Shown: piece after piece, positions 23,385-36,420 of the stretch
How the letters are laid out: the number at the start of each line of letters is the position of its first letter
Numbering within the stretch: position 1 is the stretch's first letter
Source: Nymphaea colorata
Lineage: Eukaryota; Streptophyta; Magnoliopsida; Nymphaeales; Nymphaeaceae
DNA length: 64,000 nt
Direction: 5' to 3'
NCBI RefSeq assembly: GCF_008831285.2
Contig: NC_045145.1
Span: 12,524,802-12,588,801, forward strand
Program-made: the position numbers and the translations under genes
The notes under the pieces: generated by a model
Told to the model about the DNA's origin: nothing
Seen by the model: the letters and a program-made list of their open reading frames with translations, nothing else
The model's database searches: none

Positions 23385-24165
23385 ATAGCATCTCCCTCCC
23401 CCTATCTCTCTTCATAAACACAAATAAACAATGCCACAAGTTGAAGAGAAGATGTGGGTGTCTTTTATGTCTTTCTATAAGCAATTCCATTCTCTCCCCT
23501 ACTTTCCGTGAGTGTATGGCCAGCAGACAAAAGATACTCCGTTGCATCAAATTCAAACCAAATTTATGGTATTATCATATTCAATTTCTTAGAAGTTCAA
23601 ATACTTAGATTCAAAATTAAGATTTGAACGCTAATGGAAGACAAGTTTATGTCAATGCAAATTTTAAATTTACAGTCTGGATCTAATCAGATATCTAGCT
23701 TTTACTTTAACATGATCGAAGTTGGAATGCAACCTTTAATGATATAATGAAATCCAGACCATATTTTGATATGTGAAAGCAGAGTTTTTTTTGTCGCAAG
23801 GGCCAAATATAGTTTCAAAATTTTAAGAGGGGCTGAAATAAAAATTTTCAAATTATATATATATATATATATCTATATATATTAAACTTGAATTTTTTAC
23901 ATTTACATATAAATTTTTAAAGTTTTTAAAATTTTTTACATTTACATATAAATTTAAATCCAAATCTGATCTAGTGACATTTTTAAATCCAAATACATCC
24001 AATTTCTTAATCGGATGTCAACTTTTTTTTCTTTTTTGTTTGCATGTCTAATGCAGTCCGATATTGGATCCATCAACAACCTTAGCTCTACCCTTAAATA
24101 GAGAATATTCATCCTCAAAAAAGAAATACCCTTCTTTACTCTTGAAGAGATTCATCGTCCTTAAA
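23385..24165. repeat. Dispersed repeat, copy 2, with (AT)n inside
   Basis: This is the direct-orientation partner of 21175-21862 and shares its blocks in the same order. It is longer because of inserted AT-rich sequence, including an (AT)n microsatellite at about 23857-23882 and a local duplication of TTTACATATAAATTT near 23900-23955. Confidence 0.75.
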
Positions 24166-25013
24166 CAAATAGGGTGGTTTGAGCTAATGAGAAAAAAATA
24201 AAGATATGTTGCTTGTGCCAGTAGTACATTATAGCCAAGGCAAAAAATTGTACATCCCTTCTCCTTTGAATTAAATTGATAACCACTTGTAGCTTTTAAA
24301 TGCGGTTACCTTAAATACGTTTGGCCTTTCTAAAATTTCTATCAAGGTGTACAAGTACTTTTATAAACAAACACTTCTTGACCTTTTTTCCTTTTCTTTT
24401 TACCCTAATTTTAAAATTCGTTCCTGAGGACATACATTTCCATTTTTCTTATATAAAGAATATCAACAACTCACCAGAATACATAGGAAACTTTTTGAGC
24501 ACAAACTCATTTGGACAAGGACATGTTGAAAAATATAATATATAACGAAACTATTTTCTCTCTCTTAAACAAATAAATAAATTAAACAAAGTTTAGGATG
24601 ATTTAAGTCAACTGCAAGTGTTTATGTGTTTTTTTAATAAAATGTTGTTGGTCAAGTAAATTAATGATTCTATATTACGTAAATGACATTAATTTCTTAA
24701 CTATTTCCGTGTGACTTTGACTAATCTAATAGAAGCATTTTGAACAGACTACCACAAATTAGATTAACAAAATTTTGCACGGAATAAAAAAACTTAACCT
24801 CCCATGAAAATGGCAATAATGTAATACGTCCATAGTGTTAAGGGTAATTTACTTATGTGGAATCCAAGAGTAATGGCAAAAGAGGGGGAAAGAAAAGCAG
24901 TTGGATGTGAAAGAACGCCCTCGTTGCTTTCCCATGTTTAGGTGCAAAAATTCACTTGAGGTCCATGAACAAACAAATCAGATTCTAGTCAATTAGTTGG
25001 ACCCGATATTATC
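24166..25013. other. Unassigned AT-rich sequence downstream of the NLR pseudogene
   Basis: No domain, repeat pair or element end was recognised. The only ORF of note (24321-24545) looks like chance. This is the 3' side of the minus-strand NLR remnant. Confidence 0.4.
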
Positions 25014-25189
25014 TTACAAAATTTTATGTCGTTCCGATATTACCTTACAAAATTTTATGTGGTTGTAGGACATACGTGATTGTAGAAAAAGTGAGGAACA
25101 TCTAAATTCTAAGACAAAAGTGAATGTGGAGCAAATCCTTTTTATGTTAATAAACATTTTTGTTTTTAGGTTTTGTTTGATACCACTCT

Positions 25190-27335
25190 GTTCAGAAACA
25201 CCTCCAGTAATTCCAAAGTGGAATTCCAAACTAATTATGCCATGCTTCGCCTTAAGCAATTGTGCATTTCTTGCACAATCTATTGCTTTTCTTGTCCCCC
25301 CAACCCTTGTGTCCCCTTTGTCATCCGTAAATTGGTAAACTTCCCCAAGACTTCCGCTATAAATTTCAATTCCCATGTCCATTTCAGCCCAAGATACCTC
25401 AAGTTGCAGTGTTTGCCCATTTACTAGGGCAACTCTTCAATTTTACTATAATTTAAATCCAATGTTTGCAAGTTACGGAGTCTGCAGATTGAACTGGGCA
25501 ACCGTCTCACTTTAGAATTGCTTAGATCGAGATATTTTACAAGTGAAAGGTATTCAGTGGACTTTGGCAGCTCATCGAATTTGCATCCCCTCAATGACAA
25601 CACCCTCAACCACTTGAAATTGGTCAAGTGTTCAATATAAACCTGCAAGTAAGAATTAGAATCACCCAACAATGTGCACCCCTTATTTGCTGTTTCCAAG
25701 GTATTATGCTGGTGTGCCTCTGCATCATGTACACCAGGTAATGACAGATGGCAGGTGTGCTAAGTAGTAGAGGCATGGCCATATTCCCTTCCACCTATAT
25801 ATAAGGCAAGGTCATGCAAAATGTGATGCAATTTGAAGCACTTCAAATCAATGTCTTCAATCAAACACCACCTTATCAAATCTTCAATGTATTGGTTTGC
25901 TGTCGCTTCAACATCTATGCCTTCCTCAATCAATCCATGTGCCACCCATTGTATGATCAATGTCTCCCTTTCAATCTCATAATCCTCTGGATAAATGCAG
26001 CAATACACAAAACAACTTCAAATAATATGGCAAGTCATCGTAGCTCAGCATGAGACCAGGAAGAATATCGCCACCTATTCCAGTGGATGATGATGAGGCT
26101 GCAGGAGTCTTCCATTCTCATATCTTACTATCCACGACGGACTTCCAGTCCTCCCTACTCATTTTCTTGGTGCGCATCATGGACCCCACCATCTTAATCA
26201 CAAGTGGCAATGCACCACAGTTCTTTACTATTCCCTCTCCAACAAATTTGATCTTATGCATCTCCGAATCTTCTTCTGCTTGGCCTTCTCTTAAAACCTC
26301 CTTCAGAAACAAGTCCCAACTTTGGTGGAAACTAAATTCTGTAATTCATGCATATAAAAAGCACCCATCCCCTCCGACACATATTTCTTTCTACTGGTAA
26401 TCAAAATTTTGCTCCCCATTGCACCTGCCATCAATGTTCCCCCTATCTCTTCTTCCCACCATTTTACTTCCCATGCATCATCTGGGACCAACAAAATGTT
26501 TTCCTTTGAGAGCTCGTTCTGTAATTGTGTGCATAAGTCAGTCAAGGAACAATTAGTGCTTTCTCCAGAACTCTTGCACACTTCCCTTAGTATCTGCCGC
26601 ACCAAATCCTTATGGTTTGGCCTTTCCAAAACACAAACCCACCACCTGCGTTCCCCGAACTGTTGTTCAACTTCATTAAATACCATGTTTGCAAGAGTCG
26701 TTTTACCGATCCCTCCCTTTCCAACAATGGAGATAATAGAAGCACCACCCTTCTCAGTCTTACTACAAAAGTCATTCGACGAGAGCATTTCGACTAACAC
26801 CTTTTTATCATTCTCCCAGCAATGGGCAGTTATACACCTATGCGATGGGTTGCCTCCTTGGGGTTGTCATGTTCACCATGAACAGGGTCCTTACCACCCC
26901 CTTTTGGTGTTGTTTTGAGCCTATCCACCATGTCCCAATCTTTCTTTATTTTATCAAGCATTTCATTGATTTTCTTTGTTTTCTTACCAAGTTGGTAACG
27001 AAAAGAGACATCTTCGTAATAGGAAGAGAGCACAGTGGTCAAAGACCGCTTCTGTACCTGATCCCTCTTGCTGGCCTCAATTTTGCTTCGATGTCCTCGA
27101 CATAATAAAGAACATCCTTGAGCTCAAACTCTAGTTCTTTGTCGCACTCCTTGCTGAAAAGGACTCGATCAGCATCTTTGATGGCATTTTGGAAGATTTT
27201 CAAGATCCTTTGGAGCTTCTTCAGATCGTCTTTGGCATTCAAGATGTAGTCTTTCGTCTCTTTCAACAAACTGGTTGCAGTAGAAATGGCTGTTTGCACA
27301 AGAGCATCTATTACTGCCCCCATCTCCTGCAACCC
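25190..27335 (-). pseudogene. CC-NB-ARC-LRR disease-resistance gene pseudogene
   Basis: An intracellular immune receptor (NLR) would bind ADP/ATP through its NB-ARC and sense effectors through its LRRs. Reading right to left: a coiled-coil start (MGAVIDALVQTAISTATSLL, then LKDVLYYVEDIEAKL, to about 27045); a linker (YQLGKKTKKINEMLDKIK); the NB-ARC with an intact P-loop (VGKGGIGKTTLANMVF, about 26694-26730), an altered kinase-2 (ILLVPDDAW near 26480, where LDDVW is usual), an RNBS-B-like GSKILITSRK, and GLPL as CGALPLVIKMVGSMM near 26210; then CIYPEDYEIERETLIIQWVA; an MHD equivalent reading LHHILHD near 25820; and at least three LRR-like segments (WLRVLSLRGCKFDELP onward). Frameshifts occur near 27045, 26835, 26305 and 26010. 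In-frame stops follow HAST near 25760 and EELP near 25436. Similarity fades near 25190. It is clearly dead. Confidence 0.93.
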
Positions 27336-28439
27336 CGCTCCCAGCTTCTCGGTAGATTGAAGAGCAGAGGAAGAGAAGCAATTTTCAGGAGGCTGCGAAG
27401 AAAATAGGCAAAAAACTGCACTTAAAGACCAGGCTGCCGAAAATTTTCATTGACTTATACTTTAGAAACCACCTTCCATCGGTCTTCTCCTCAACAAATT
27501 CAAATTGAGCAGGTGGGTACGTTTGATCACCACCACCACCACATTATCCTCTTGTGAGTGGTAGAGCGCTGAAGTAATCAAGTTATAGAAGAAATTCGGC
27601 CCTTGACGACTCAAGAAATTCCGTCCTCAATTCTGTTAGTTGTTACTCATTGGCTTCAGTCATTTCACGCTGTTTCGTGAATTCCTTACACTGTATTCTT
27701 CTCCTCTTCCAGAATAGCTACGTTCATATTGCTGCTTCTTTTCTCTCTCCATTCATTATATTTTCTTCATTCACATTAACTTTAATTCCCAAATTGTGGC
27801 ATGATCTGTTATAATACGAGAATACACGACAAAAATACTCATCGGCACATTTTTTATGGGTTGTGTTAAAGAGAAATGCAATTTCTTAATTTACTTGCTC
27901 CTAAATAAATCTGGCAGAAAAATCCCCAAAGCCAAGCCTTCTACATCCCCTAGAGTTCCCCCTTTTGGACTTGTCAGATTTATTGTTAATCTTTTATTTC
28001 ATTGATTTTATTATGTAAAAATAATTTACATATATGATCTGCAATCCAAATTTATTCGGCATAAAGTTCATATTGGACTTGGTCGCAAAAATACATATTG
28101 AATCCAACAGCCATATCTTAACCTTTCTCATAATGTTAAGATTCGTATAAAGTAATATGAGAGAGAGAGAGAGAGACAAAGAGACCAGAAGATGATGGTT
28201 GAACCAAGTGGACAATTATATACATCTAAACGCAATGTTCAAAACATTTTTTTTTTCTATAACAATCTAACCTTTTAGATATTATCTTAAGAGTATTTTA
28301 GTAGTTAATAGTTGAGATCGTAAGTCTGAAGCCTTTGTACCCCATCCCTAATGTCATTAATACACACACACACACACCTTACCACTTGGCTAAGGGATAA
28401 AGCCATACCTCTTAAATTTATATTAAAAGATATTTTAAC
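27336..28439. other. Region upstream of the NLR remnant; microsatellites
   Basis: This holds the 5' side of the minus-strand NLR, including the block at 27428-27560 that is shared with 16562-16700. Microsatellites are (GA)n at about 28159-28176 and (AC)n at about 28361-28378. I could not identify a promoter with confidence. No other gene was seen. Confidence 0.45.
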
Positions 28440-29160
28440 TACCCAGGCCTGGACCCGGCCAGCCCGCTACCCGGCCCAACTATTAACGGGTCAGGCTGGA
28501 CCCGGTACCAGGTGATGATAAGAATGTATGATGCCTGGCCCATTATTGCAGCCTCCGTGGCATCGCTTCTGCCAGACTGCCACTTCATCCTGTTCCTTTC
28601 CTCCACCGCTTTACGCTCCGATTGGACCGGCCAAACACAACATGCTCTTCAACCACTGTCCCGCCTTCCCCATCTTACGAATGTCACCTGATGCAGCCCA
28701 ACGGAGAACAGTCATTCACATCGGATTCATTCCAATGGAGAACAACCATCCACAGACAGAGAGAGGGGAGACTTGTGATAATGGAATCAATGAGTCCTCA
28801 AGCCGAGCAGTAGTAGGGTGGCAACAAATGGTTTGGATTTGGAACAAGAGGCAACAAATTGGTGATGGCATGGTAGGCACGGCCGCGCAAGCCAGGAGGT
28901 GTGATGATGGCGATGCAGCCTGGTGAGACGCTGATGGCGAAGGAAGAAATCAAAGACTAAAGCGAACTTTCAATTTTCGAAACTTTGAAACCTTTACAAA
29001 GGAAACAGACTTCAAAATGTATTTAAAAATAAAAAATAAAAAAAATTGTTGGGCTTACCGGGCCCGCAATGGGCTACATGTATTGTCCGATACCCGGCCC
29101 GCAAAGTTACTGGGCTGGGCTGGGTCTGATCATGCAGGCCCATGCCTATGCTCAACTCCC
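28440..29160. mobile_element. Candidate nonautonomous element with GC-rich ends
   Basis: Two GC-rich blocks made of CCCGGCC/GGGCTGG words flank about 500 bp of sequence. The left block (AGGCCTGGACCCGGCC, 28440-28515) and the right block (GGCTGGGTCTGATCATGCAGG, about 29110-29150) are approximately inverse. Both differ sharply in base composition from their surroundings, as the subterminal repeats of hAT-type elements often do. The longest ORF inside (28528-28926) has no recognised domain. Precise ends and a target duplication were not found. Confidence 0.4.
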
Positions 29161-32100
29161 TCAAGGGTGGCAATGACTCCTCCTCCTCTGCCCAACCCAA
29201 CTTTCTATTTTTGCTTCTTTTTTTCTTTTTTTTTAGTTAGGGGAGGTGATTACCCAATGCACTGCATGTGTCAGAAGCTGGAGCATTCGGAAACTTGTCA
29301 TCAAATATTTTTGTTTCTTTTATAAGCAAGTTCGATACGAACAATATGAACAAAATAGATTCACATATTTTTAGAATGTAGGCTTCCATGTTAGCAAACA
29401 CATGCTTGTATCATAACAATGTATGATTTGCAATTCAAAGACTCTATCAGAATGTTACACACCCATGAATTTGACCAGATTATATTTATCAAAAGAATCA
29501 AGTTGTCATGGGCTGACTTTTTCAAGCCTATTTGGCGCGCGTTGCACCGAAGGATAGTCGGTCTACAACACAAATGAAGGCATTGAAAAAGGAAAACCAA
29601 GAACCTAAGACACTAAAGCACCTAAACAACCCATGTTACAATGAAAGTAAAACTAAACATGACACTATGCAGAAAACCATTGAAGCAGAAAACAATTGCC
29701 CAACTCAACAAAAATAAATAATCAAACTAAATCAAAATAGGATCCTACTGAATACAAATCAAACCAATGACCTTAACCGCTGGACAAGTGCAATAGCTAG
29801 TAAAGGATCTATTAAACTAATCTGACACTAACATGATACAGAAGAAACTGAGCATTATGCTCGTCTAAAACCATGAAGGACCTGAGGACATAAAACCCAA
29901 AACCCATGCAACTTCGATGAATTGAACCTTTCAAAAATGTCACAGTTCAAAATAGACTACAAAATTGATTGGTCCTTTTAAAAAGAGATAAGAGGTGTTC
30001 CATGACAGGCTCAACCCTAAGTCTGGGTTATGTTGTAGACACTCGGTTAGGATGGAATAATGGGCCAGGCTTAATCACTTATCCCAAATGATATGCATCT
30101 CTTGAGACAAAGAAATGAAATTCGTCACACTCAACATGAGTTGACTAGGTTCAAGGTGTTTCATCTATACCATGAATGGAATAATGGTTTGGCAATGGAA
30201 TGGCCAACATCTTTCAAGGCCAAAGGGGATTGGGAATGAAATTACAAACATATTTCAAGACCAAAGGAGACTGCTTAGTTCCTCCTATGACTAGAGATGT
30301 TAAGTTTTAGTTTGAAATAATTCAAAAATGATCAATTTAACTAATAAGCATGAGTGCTCTTGTTGTGCAAATAATATGGCCTTCATTTACACATAGCACC
30401 TACCGTACAAGCATTAGGATTCATTTCGCATCAATGTCATCAAATCTCTAGAAGGGATGCCTTTCAATTTCCAAAATATGAACATAAAGGAATCATCCTC
30501 AGCATCTTAGGTAACAAAAAATAGGAGAAGATATTGACCCTAGGACCGCACATCTACCAAAGATTTTCACATTCAATTCCTGCAAGTTCAGCCTTCATGC
30601 CTTTCATCTCTTGGCAAACACCTTTGGTTTTTTTTTCCTCTTTTTTTTTTCTTTCTCTTGCATTCAGCTTTTGCCTTAAATTTTTTTTCTTTATTTCTTT
30701 TTAGGCCAACCTTCACCTCTGAGGGAATACCTCACCACCCCAAAGGCTACTCTGAAACTCCACTGCTTTGGTGGTTATGTGTAGCTTTGTTGCGTATCCA
30801 ACCCGCTTCACCTTGCGGGTTTTCGACAAGCCAAAGGTTCTTAAGTCGTTCTCTTCACGGTATAGACATAAATCACCTATATGCCTACCCGGTACTCTTG
30901 ATTACTGACCCAGAGGAATGACTACACAAGCCCCGAGCCAACCTCTCAAAACTCATCTTGCTACCTACCTAGATCTTACAAAGCATTTTGGTTTCTCTCT
31001 CAAGATATCTTCCTGTTAAATCCTTGCAAATGCTTGATTACCAGAGTCAATAGCATTTCCTAGTCTCGACTTTCTCAACTTCACAGGACTTTTCCTTACT
31101 GCTCATATTCAGGATCTTTTCAATTTTTCTCTTCCATTATTTGGCAACAAAAATTTGAAATTTTATCCTTCTGCTCAAAGAGGTACTAATAATAAAGAAA
31201 AGCCACATCATTGTGTGAAAAGACACTTTTAAAATGTTTTTAAACAAAACTAAAAATTATCACTTTTACAAAAATTCTTAACATTAAATGGTATATCACC
31301 AAAGAGAAAGGAATTCTACTTTAAAGAAGAGGGTGAATGCAAAATAGCATAGGCTGGTTGGGTAGAAAAATGAACTTCACCAACTCTCCTAAGGACTTCT
31401 ATACGAAAAGTTGGTTTAATAGTGATGATTTTCCATAAATGTTTGAGTCCTCAACTGATTGAAAGTTTTACAAATGGTTTAGGTTAAGCTCTAATCTTTC
31501 CCCAAAGGAAGCCCGAGATAATCGAATCCTATGTGGTGGATTTTGTAAAATCATCAAGTGCATGATAATGACAACTAAGGGATTGGACTCTGTTAGACTC
31601 TAAATGTACGACTATCCAACAAAGTTGATCAGTCTTGTGCCCTGGTTACATGAGGACTTTGCAAAATATGTTCTTGACCACAAACTAATAAAGCATTAGC
31701 AGAAAACATCCAAGCACAATGTCATCATACATGGAGGTGTCATGGACTTGACTTTATTTATGTCATCTACCTACTCCTTACCATGACCTTATGCTGCCCT
31801 TCCTTTGCATGATATGTTGACTTGCTTCCTCTTTGAGATATCTACGAAAGGTCTGAACCAAGCTACACCACTTAGAGAACTGATTTTCATCCGTTGACTT
31901 CAAATGATAACCCTAGAGTTCACCATCTACCCTACGAAACATGACCAAGTGACGAGGTGAATCTCAAAACTCTTGAATCTAGGTCAGAGAAAAAAAAGAT
32001 TAAGCTAACAACTGAGGAAAATGTTTCACCTAAAACAAGCATAGACTTCCAAAATTTCCTATCCACAGCAACAACATACAACACTAACGTTCTTGACGAG

Positions 32101-32470
32101 CATGACAACTTAATTGAAATGAAGGCACCATACTTTATAAACAAAGAAATCCCTGAAGAGACCTCCAGTCCATGTTAGTTGATCAAATCAGAACTACATG
32201 CAACGGATCCATCTGATGCCTACAACTGAAACTTGACCAAATTGTGGCACTAAAAACCTCCCAATACATGATCTAAAGCCAAAGTCAAGAGAAGCAGCAA
32301 AACAAGGTACTCGATCAGCAATCACAAAGTGGATTGGGGAAATAACCTGCAGATACTATGATATAAGTCTTCCCCATACAGTCGATGAATCCAAATTAGG
32401 CGTCCTTTTCATCAAACTATTATTCCACGATAAGCAAAACGGAAAAAGGATTACTGAAGGCCGGTTTTCA
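29161..32470. other. Unassigned 3.3-kb region, no gene recognised
   Basis: No conserved domain could be read in any frame. Near 30680-30960 there is a more GC-balanced stretch (CTCACCACCCCAAAGGCTAC to CCCGGTACTCTTGATTAC) that looks like structured repeat sequence. A phrase near 30180-30270 is partly repeated in tandem (TTTCAAGGCCAAAGGGGA and TTTCAAGACCAAAGGAGA). The 73-residue ORF at 31957-32178 is compositionally coding-like but unrecognised. An internal region of an old LTR element is possible and unproven. Confidence 0.35.
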
Positions 32471-32476
32471 CAATTA

Positions 32477-32720
32477 TCATTCTCCCGAGTGGCACATGTA
32501 GAACTTGGGATACAAACCTGGTGAAGGAGGTGGCCTCACGACCTGTTTGTCGACCGCGGCATCTGGATTGGAAGCTGGGGTTTCAGCCGGTGCCGGATCT
32601 TCCACAAAACCGGTCACTGGGTCAGAGGGGAGCTGGTACCGTGAAGACGACGGTGCCAATTCCTTTGAGTTGGGCACATCACCCCTCGGGTGCGATCAGC
32701 ACCTCTTTGGGATGAGAGTT
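32477..32720 (-). other. GC-rich ORF-like fragment, function unknown
   Basis: About 240 bp stands out as GC-rich in AT-rich surroundings and is open on the minus strand from about 32677 to 32477 (66 residues, Pro/Ala-rich, with PSDPVTGFVEDPAPAETP). The plus strand is also open here. I do not recognise the protein. It could be a captured exon fragment or part of a repeat. Confidence 0.25.
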
Positions 32721-33682
32721 CTCCACCTGATTCCACCAATTCAACCCCCAAAGAAAAACAAGTTCTCTGCCTGATTCCCCAAAATCAAGCCCTGAAGAAA
32801 CAAAAATAAAAAAAAGGAAGGGTCGAATACAATGACGAGCCCCAATCCAATATTACAGTATGGATGAGGTGAGCGAGGTTGAATCCTACTTGGAAATGTG
32901 AGAAAAAAATACAACAAAAAAAAAAACACAAAAATCGTCATATGATGTGTGCACTTGGATATGGTCAACCCATTTCTTCGCTTTTCTTTTCCATCTCTTG
33001 TGGTCCAGTGGACTGAAAATGTTTCCTTAGTGAGTCCAATGTGGCAAACCATAGAAAGGTTCTTTGTTTGCATTTGATATAGATCAAACTTATGAGTTGT
33101 TTATCTCATAACAAGGATGGGATCTGGGAAATGACCCTTCCAATCAAGGGGGGCCATGTTATTAGAGAGGTGTGTCTAGATGGCGGTCAGTTTTTGGATC
33201 TCTCTCAATTGTATCTGGTTTAACATAGGATTTAGCTTAAATCTACTGTTTTGGCAAATAGCAGATTTGAAAACGATCGTTTATGGGTTGTTTGACAAGG
33301 CCAGAATTGCATAATTATGTAAATAAAATTTTCTTTTTTTGAGGAAATGGGAATTGAATCCTCAAATAAAGATTTTATGTTTTAAGATTATAGTTTCATT
33401 CTTGAATCAAAATTTAGGAATCGTGATTCTATTCTGAGGGGTGGAATTATGATTCCTTAACTTTATAATTTATTTGTTCTTCTTTGAGCACATGTCATCA
33501 TGGTTTTATTTCATCAATTTTAAACTTTTAATTGTGATTTTGTCATAAATATCATTTTCAAAATTAGACTCAAAACTCTAAACTATCAAATTAAAAATGA
33601 AACTAGAACTAGAGTTTTCATTCTAATTCCAGTTTGAAGTGCCGTCTAACACCCCCTTATGATCACCACTATCTTTTAAATG
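32721..33682. other. Unassigned sequence
   Basis: No gene recognised. Runs of A around 32800 and 32920 produce an artificial Phe-rich minus-strand ORF (32741-33073). The remainder is ordinary AT-rich non-coding sequence. Confidence 0.4.
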
Positions 33683-35620
33683 CATTGATCTCAAGTTAGA
33701 AGGGATGAGATTTGATCTGAGATCTATGAACTTTAAGATGCAAGGCCTACAAACAACATAATCTTTGCACAGTGCACATACACATATATATTTATAAAGT
33801 TTGTACATCATACATATATATAATATATATACATATATGCTATATATCTATATATAAATATTTATACGTATGTATAATATATATACATATATGCTAATGT
33901 ATATACGTACAAATGTATATATTATGTACATATAGTGTTGTTTAATATGCGTATACACTTGTATAATGTAATATATATAATACATACAATGCATACATAA
34001 CATATATATGGTATTATACATTGTACATATTTATATATAGATATTAATACATGTATGTAATATATATCAACATATCATTGATCTCAAGTTAGAAGGGATG
34101 AGATTTGATTTGAGATCTATGAACTTTAAGACGCAAGGCCTACAAACAACATAATCTTTGCATAGTGCACATACACATAGTTATTTATAAAGTTTGTACA
34201 TTATACATATATATAGTATACATACATATATGTTATATATCTGTATATAAATATTTATACATACGTATAATATATACATATATGCTAATGTGTACATGTA
34301 CAAATGTAAATATTATGTACACACACACAGACACACACACATATATATATATATATAGTTGTGTAATATGCGTATACACATGTATAATATAATATATATA
34401 ATATTCATAATTCCTACATAACATATATATGGTATTAGACATTGTACATATTTATATACAGATATTAATATATGTATGTAATATATATCTATATATTCAC
34501 ACATAATGTACATATGCATGTACACATATAATACAAATATGTACATATATATGTTAGATGTATATGTATATATTACGTAAATACAAATAATTGTATATAT
34601 ATATATGCATATATGTTATATGTACATACATTATAAGTACATATTTGTATATTATATGCACATGTATACATATATATATATATATATGTATGTGCATACA
34701 TATATATATATATATATGTATGTGCATACATATATATATATGCATAAAATAATATTAATATGCACATATATATAGTATGAATGTGTACCACCATATGTTT
34801 GCATATATGTGTTATATACATACATACACATATGTATTAACATATATATACAAATGTACAAATATATGTATAGGTACCTATATGTTGAAATTATACCTAT
34901 TATATACGTATACATAATGTATATGTATATACGTACATATATATCTGTGTGTACATATGTATATATAACGTATTACTATACATAACATATATAGATATAT
35001 TATATATATGTACCTATACATATAATATATTTTATTGTAACATACTATATGTACATTGGTACAATGTATTACATATATAATATACACACAACATACATAT
35101 ATTTTATATACATATTGTGTGTACTCATATGTACGTACTCATAATATATACATATAACGTATTACTATACATAACACATATACATATATTATGTATATGT
35201 ACCTGTACATATAATACATTTTTACTGTAACATACTATATGTACATTGGTACAATGTATTACATATATAATATACACATAACATACATATATTTTATATA
35301 CATATTGTACTACATATTCATAAGTGTATACATATTGTATGTACTCACATGTAGGTACATATGATATATACAAATGTATATATGTGTACATATATCCTTA
35401 TTGTATAACATTATACACATATATATGTGTATATATACATATATAAATGTGTACATCTCAAAATACTTATATTATATATAACATCTATTAGCATTACATA
35501 TGTACAAATTATACATATACATGCATATATGTCTTATATATATATTACATGTATAATATAATTCGTATCCATATGTACCTTTATATAAGTATCACATATG
35601 TACGTATTATACACAATGTT
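33683..35620. repeat. TA/CA-rich satellite with nested segmental duplications
   Basis: Almost the whole interval is made of ATATACATATG-like words with short (AC)n and (AT)n runs. Larger duplications sit inside it. A non-simple block (CATTGATCTCAAGTTAGAAG) occurs at 33683 and 34076, a 393-bp period. A second block (ACGTATTACTATACATAACA) occurs at 34968 and 35157, a 189-bp period. A 36-bp unit (ATGTATGTGCATACATATAT) repeats near 34685-34740. The Tyr/Ile-rich ORFs on both strands are products of this composition and are not genes. Confidence 0.9.
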
Positions 35621-35674
35621 ATAAAAAGCATATCGTAAGGCGTTTCAGTCTGAGGTGGAATCTAATCCCTAATA

Positions 35675-36420
35675 GTGATGATGCCGATCGATCTTCTCAG
35701 GTCTTCCGCTACAATGTCCAATGATCAGCAAACATGAGACTCAAGAATGGTGGAAACGATTGGGAAATATCGAAGGATCGAGCGAGAGACTGAGTTGTGC
35801 AAATATGATCAAGGTCGAGAGATTGCAAGAGAAACGGAAAATACATTATAAAGAGGGAGAGATAGTTGTCCAAAACCTCGATTGTCTGTTCTGCGGGTTA
35901 TGTGAAACCCTCATTCGAGTGATGGCTTTCGATCGCTCTCAACGAGGTGATGATGCCGATTGATCTCCCGGGTCTTTCGCTACAATGTCCAATGATCAGC
36001 AACCACGAGACTCAAGAATGGTGGAAGCGATTGGGAAACATCAAAAGATCGAGCGAGAGAGGGAGTTGCACAAAGATGATCGAGGTTGAGAGATTGCAAG
36101 AGAAATAGAAAATACATTATAAAGAGGGAGAGATAGTTGTCCAAACCCTCAATCATTTGTTCCGCGGGTTATGTGAAACCCTCATTCGAGTGATGGCTTT
36201 CCGTTACTCTCAATGAGGTGATGATGCCGATCAATCTTCCGCTACAGTGCCCAATGATCAGCGAACATGAGACTCAAGAATGGTGGAAGCAATTGGGAAA
36301 TATTAGCAACAGAGGGAGTTGGGCAAAGATGATCGAGGTTGAGAGGTTGCAAGAGAAACAGAAAATACATTACAAAAAGATGATTTCCACACCATCCCGA
36401 ATTAAAATTGAAGTTTGGGT
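35675..36420. repeat. 272-bp GC-richer tandem repeat, 2.7 copies
   Basis: GTGATGATGCCGAT starts at 35675, 35947 and 36219, an exact 272-bp spacing. Each copy carries CAATGATCAGC, GAGACTCAAGAATGGTGGAA, GAGAGATTGCAAGAGAAA and GAAAATACATTA. The third copy has an internal deletion and ends near 36420. Copy 1 holds an 80-residue open frame (35721-35963), but 272 is not a multiple of three and copies 2 and 3 have stops, so coding across copies is unlikely. The array directly follows the TA/CA satellite and is unlike it in composition. Confidence 0.9.

Noticed and set aside
26409-26918. 169-residue plus-strand ORF
   Set aside because: It lies antisense over the NB-ARC coding sequence, which has clear motifs on the minus strand, so it is a shadow frame.
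28528-28926. 132-residue plus-strand ORF
   Set aside because: No domain, shadowing frames are open as well, and it sits inside a GC-ended candidate nonautonomous element.
34165-35391. Cluster of Tyr/Ile-rich ORFs on both strands
   Set aside because: They are created by TATACA simple repeats. No real protein has this composition here, and both strands are open equally.
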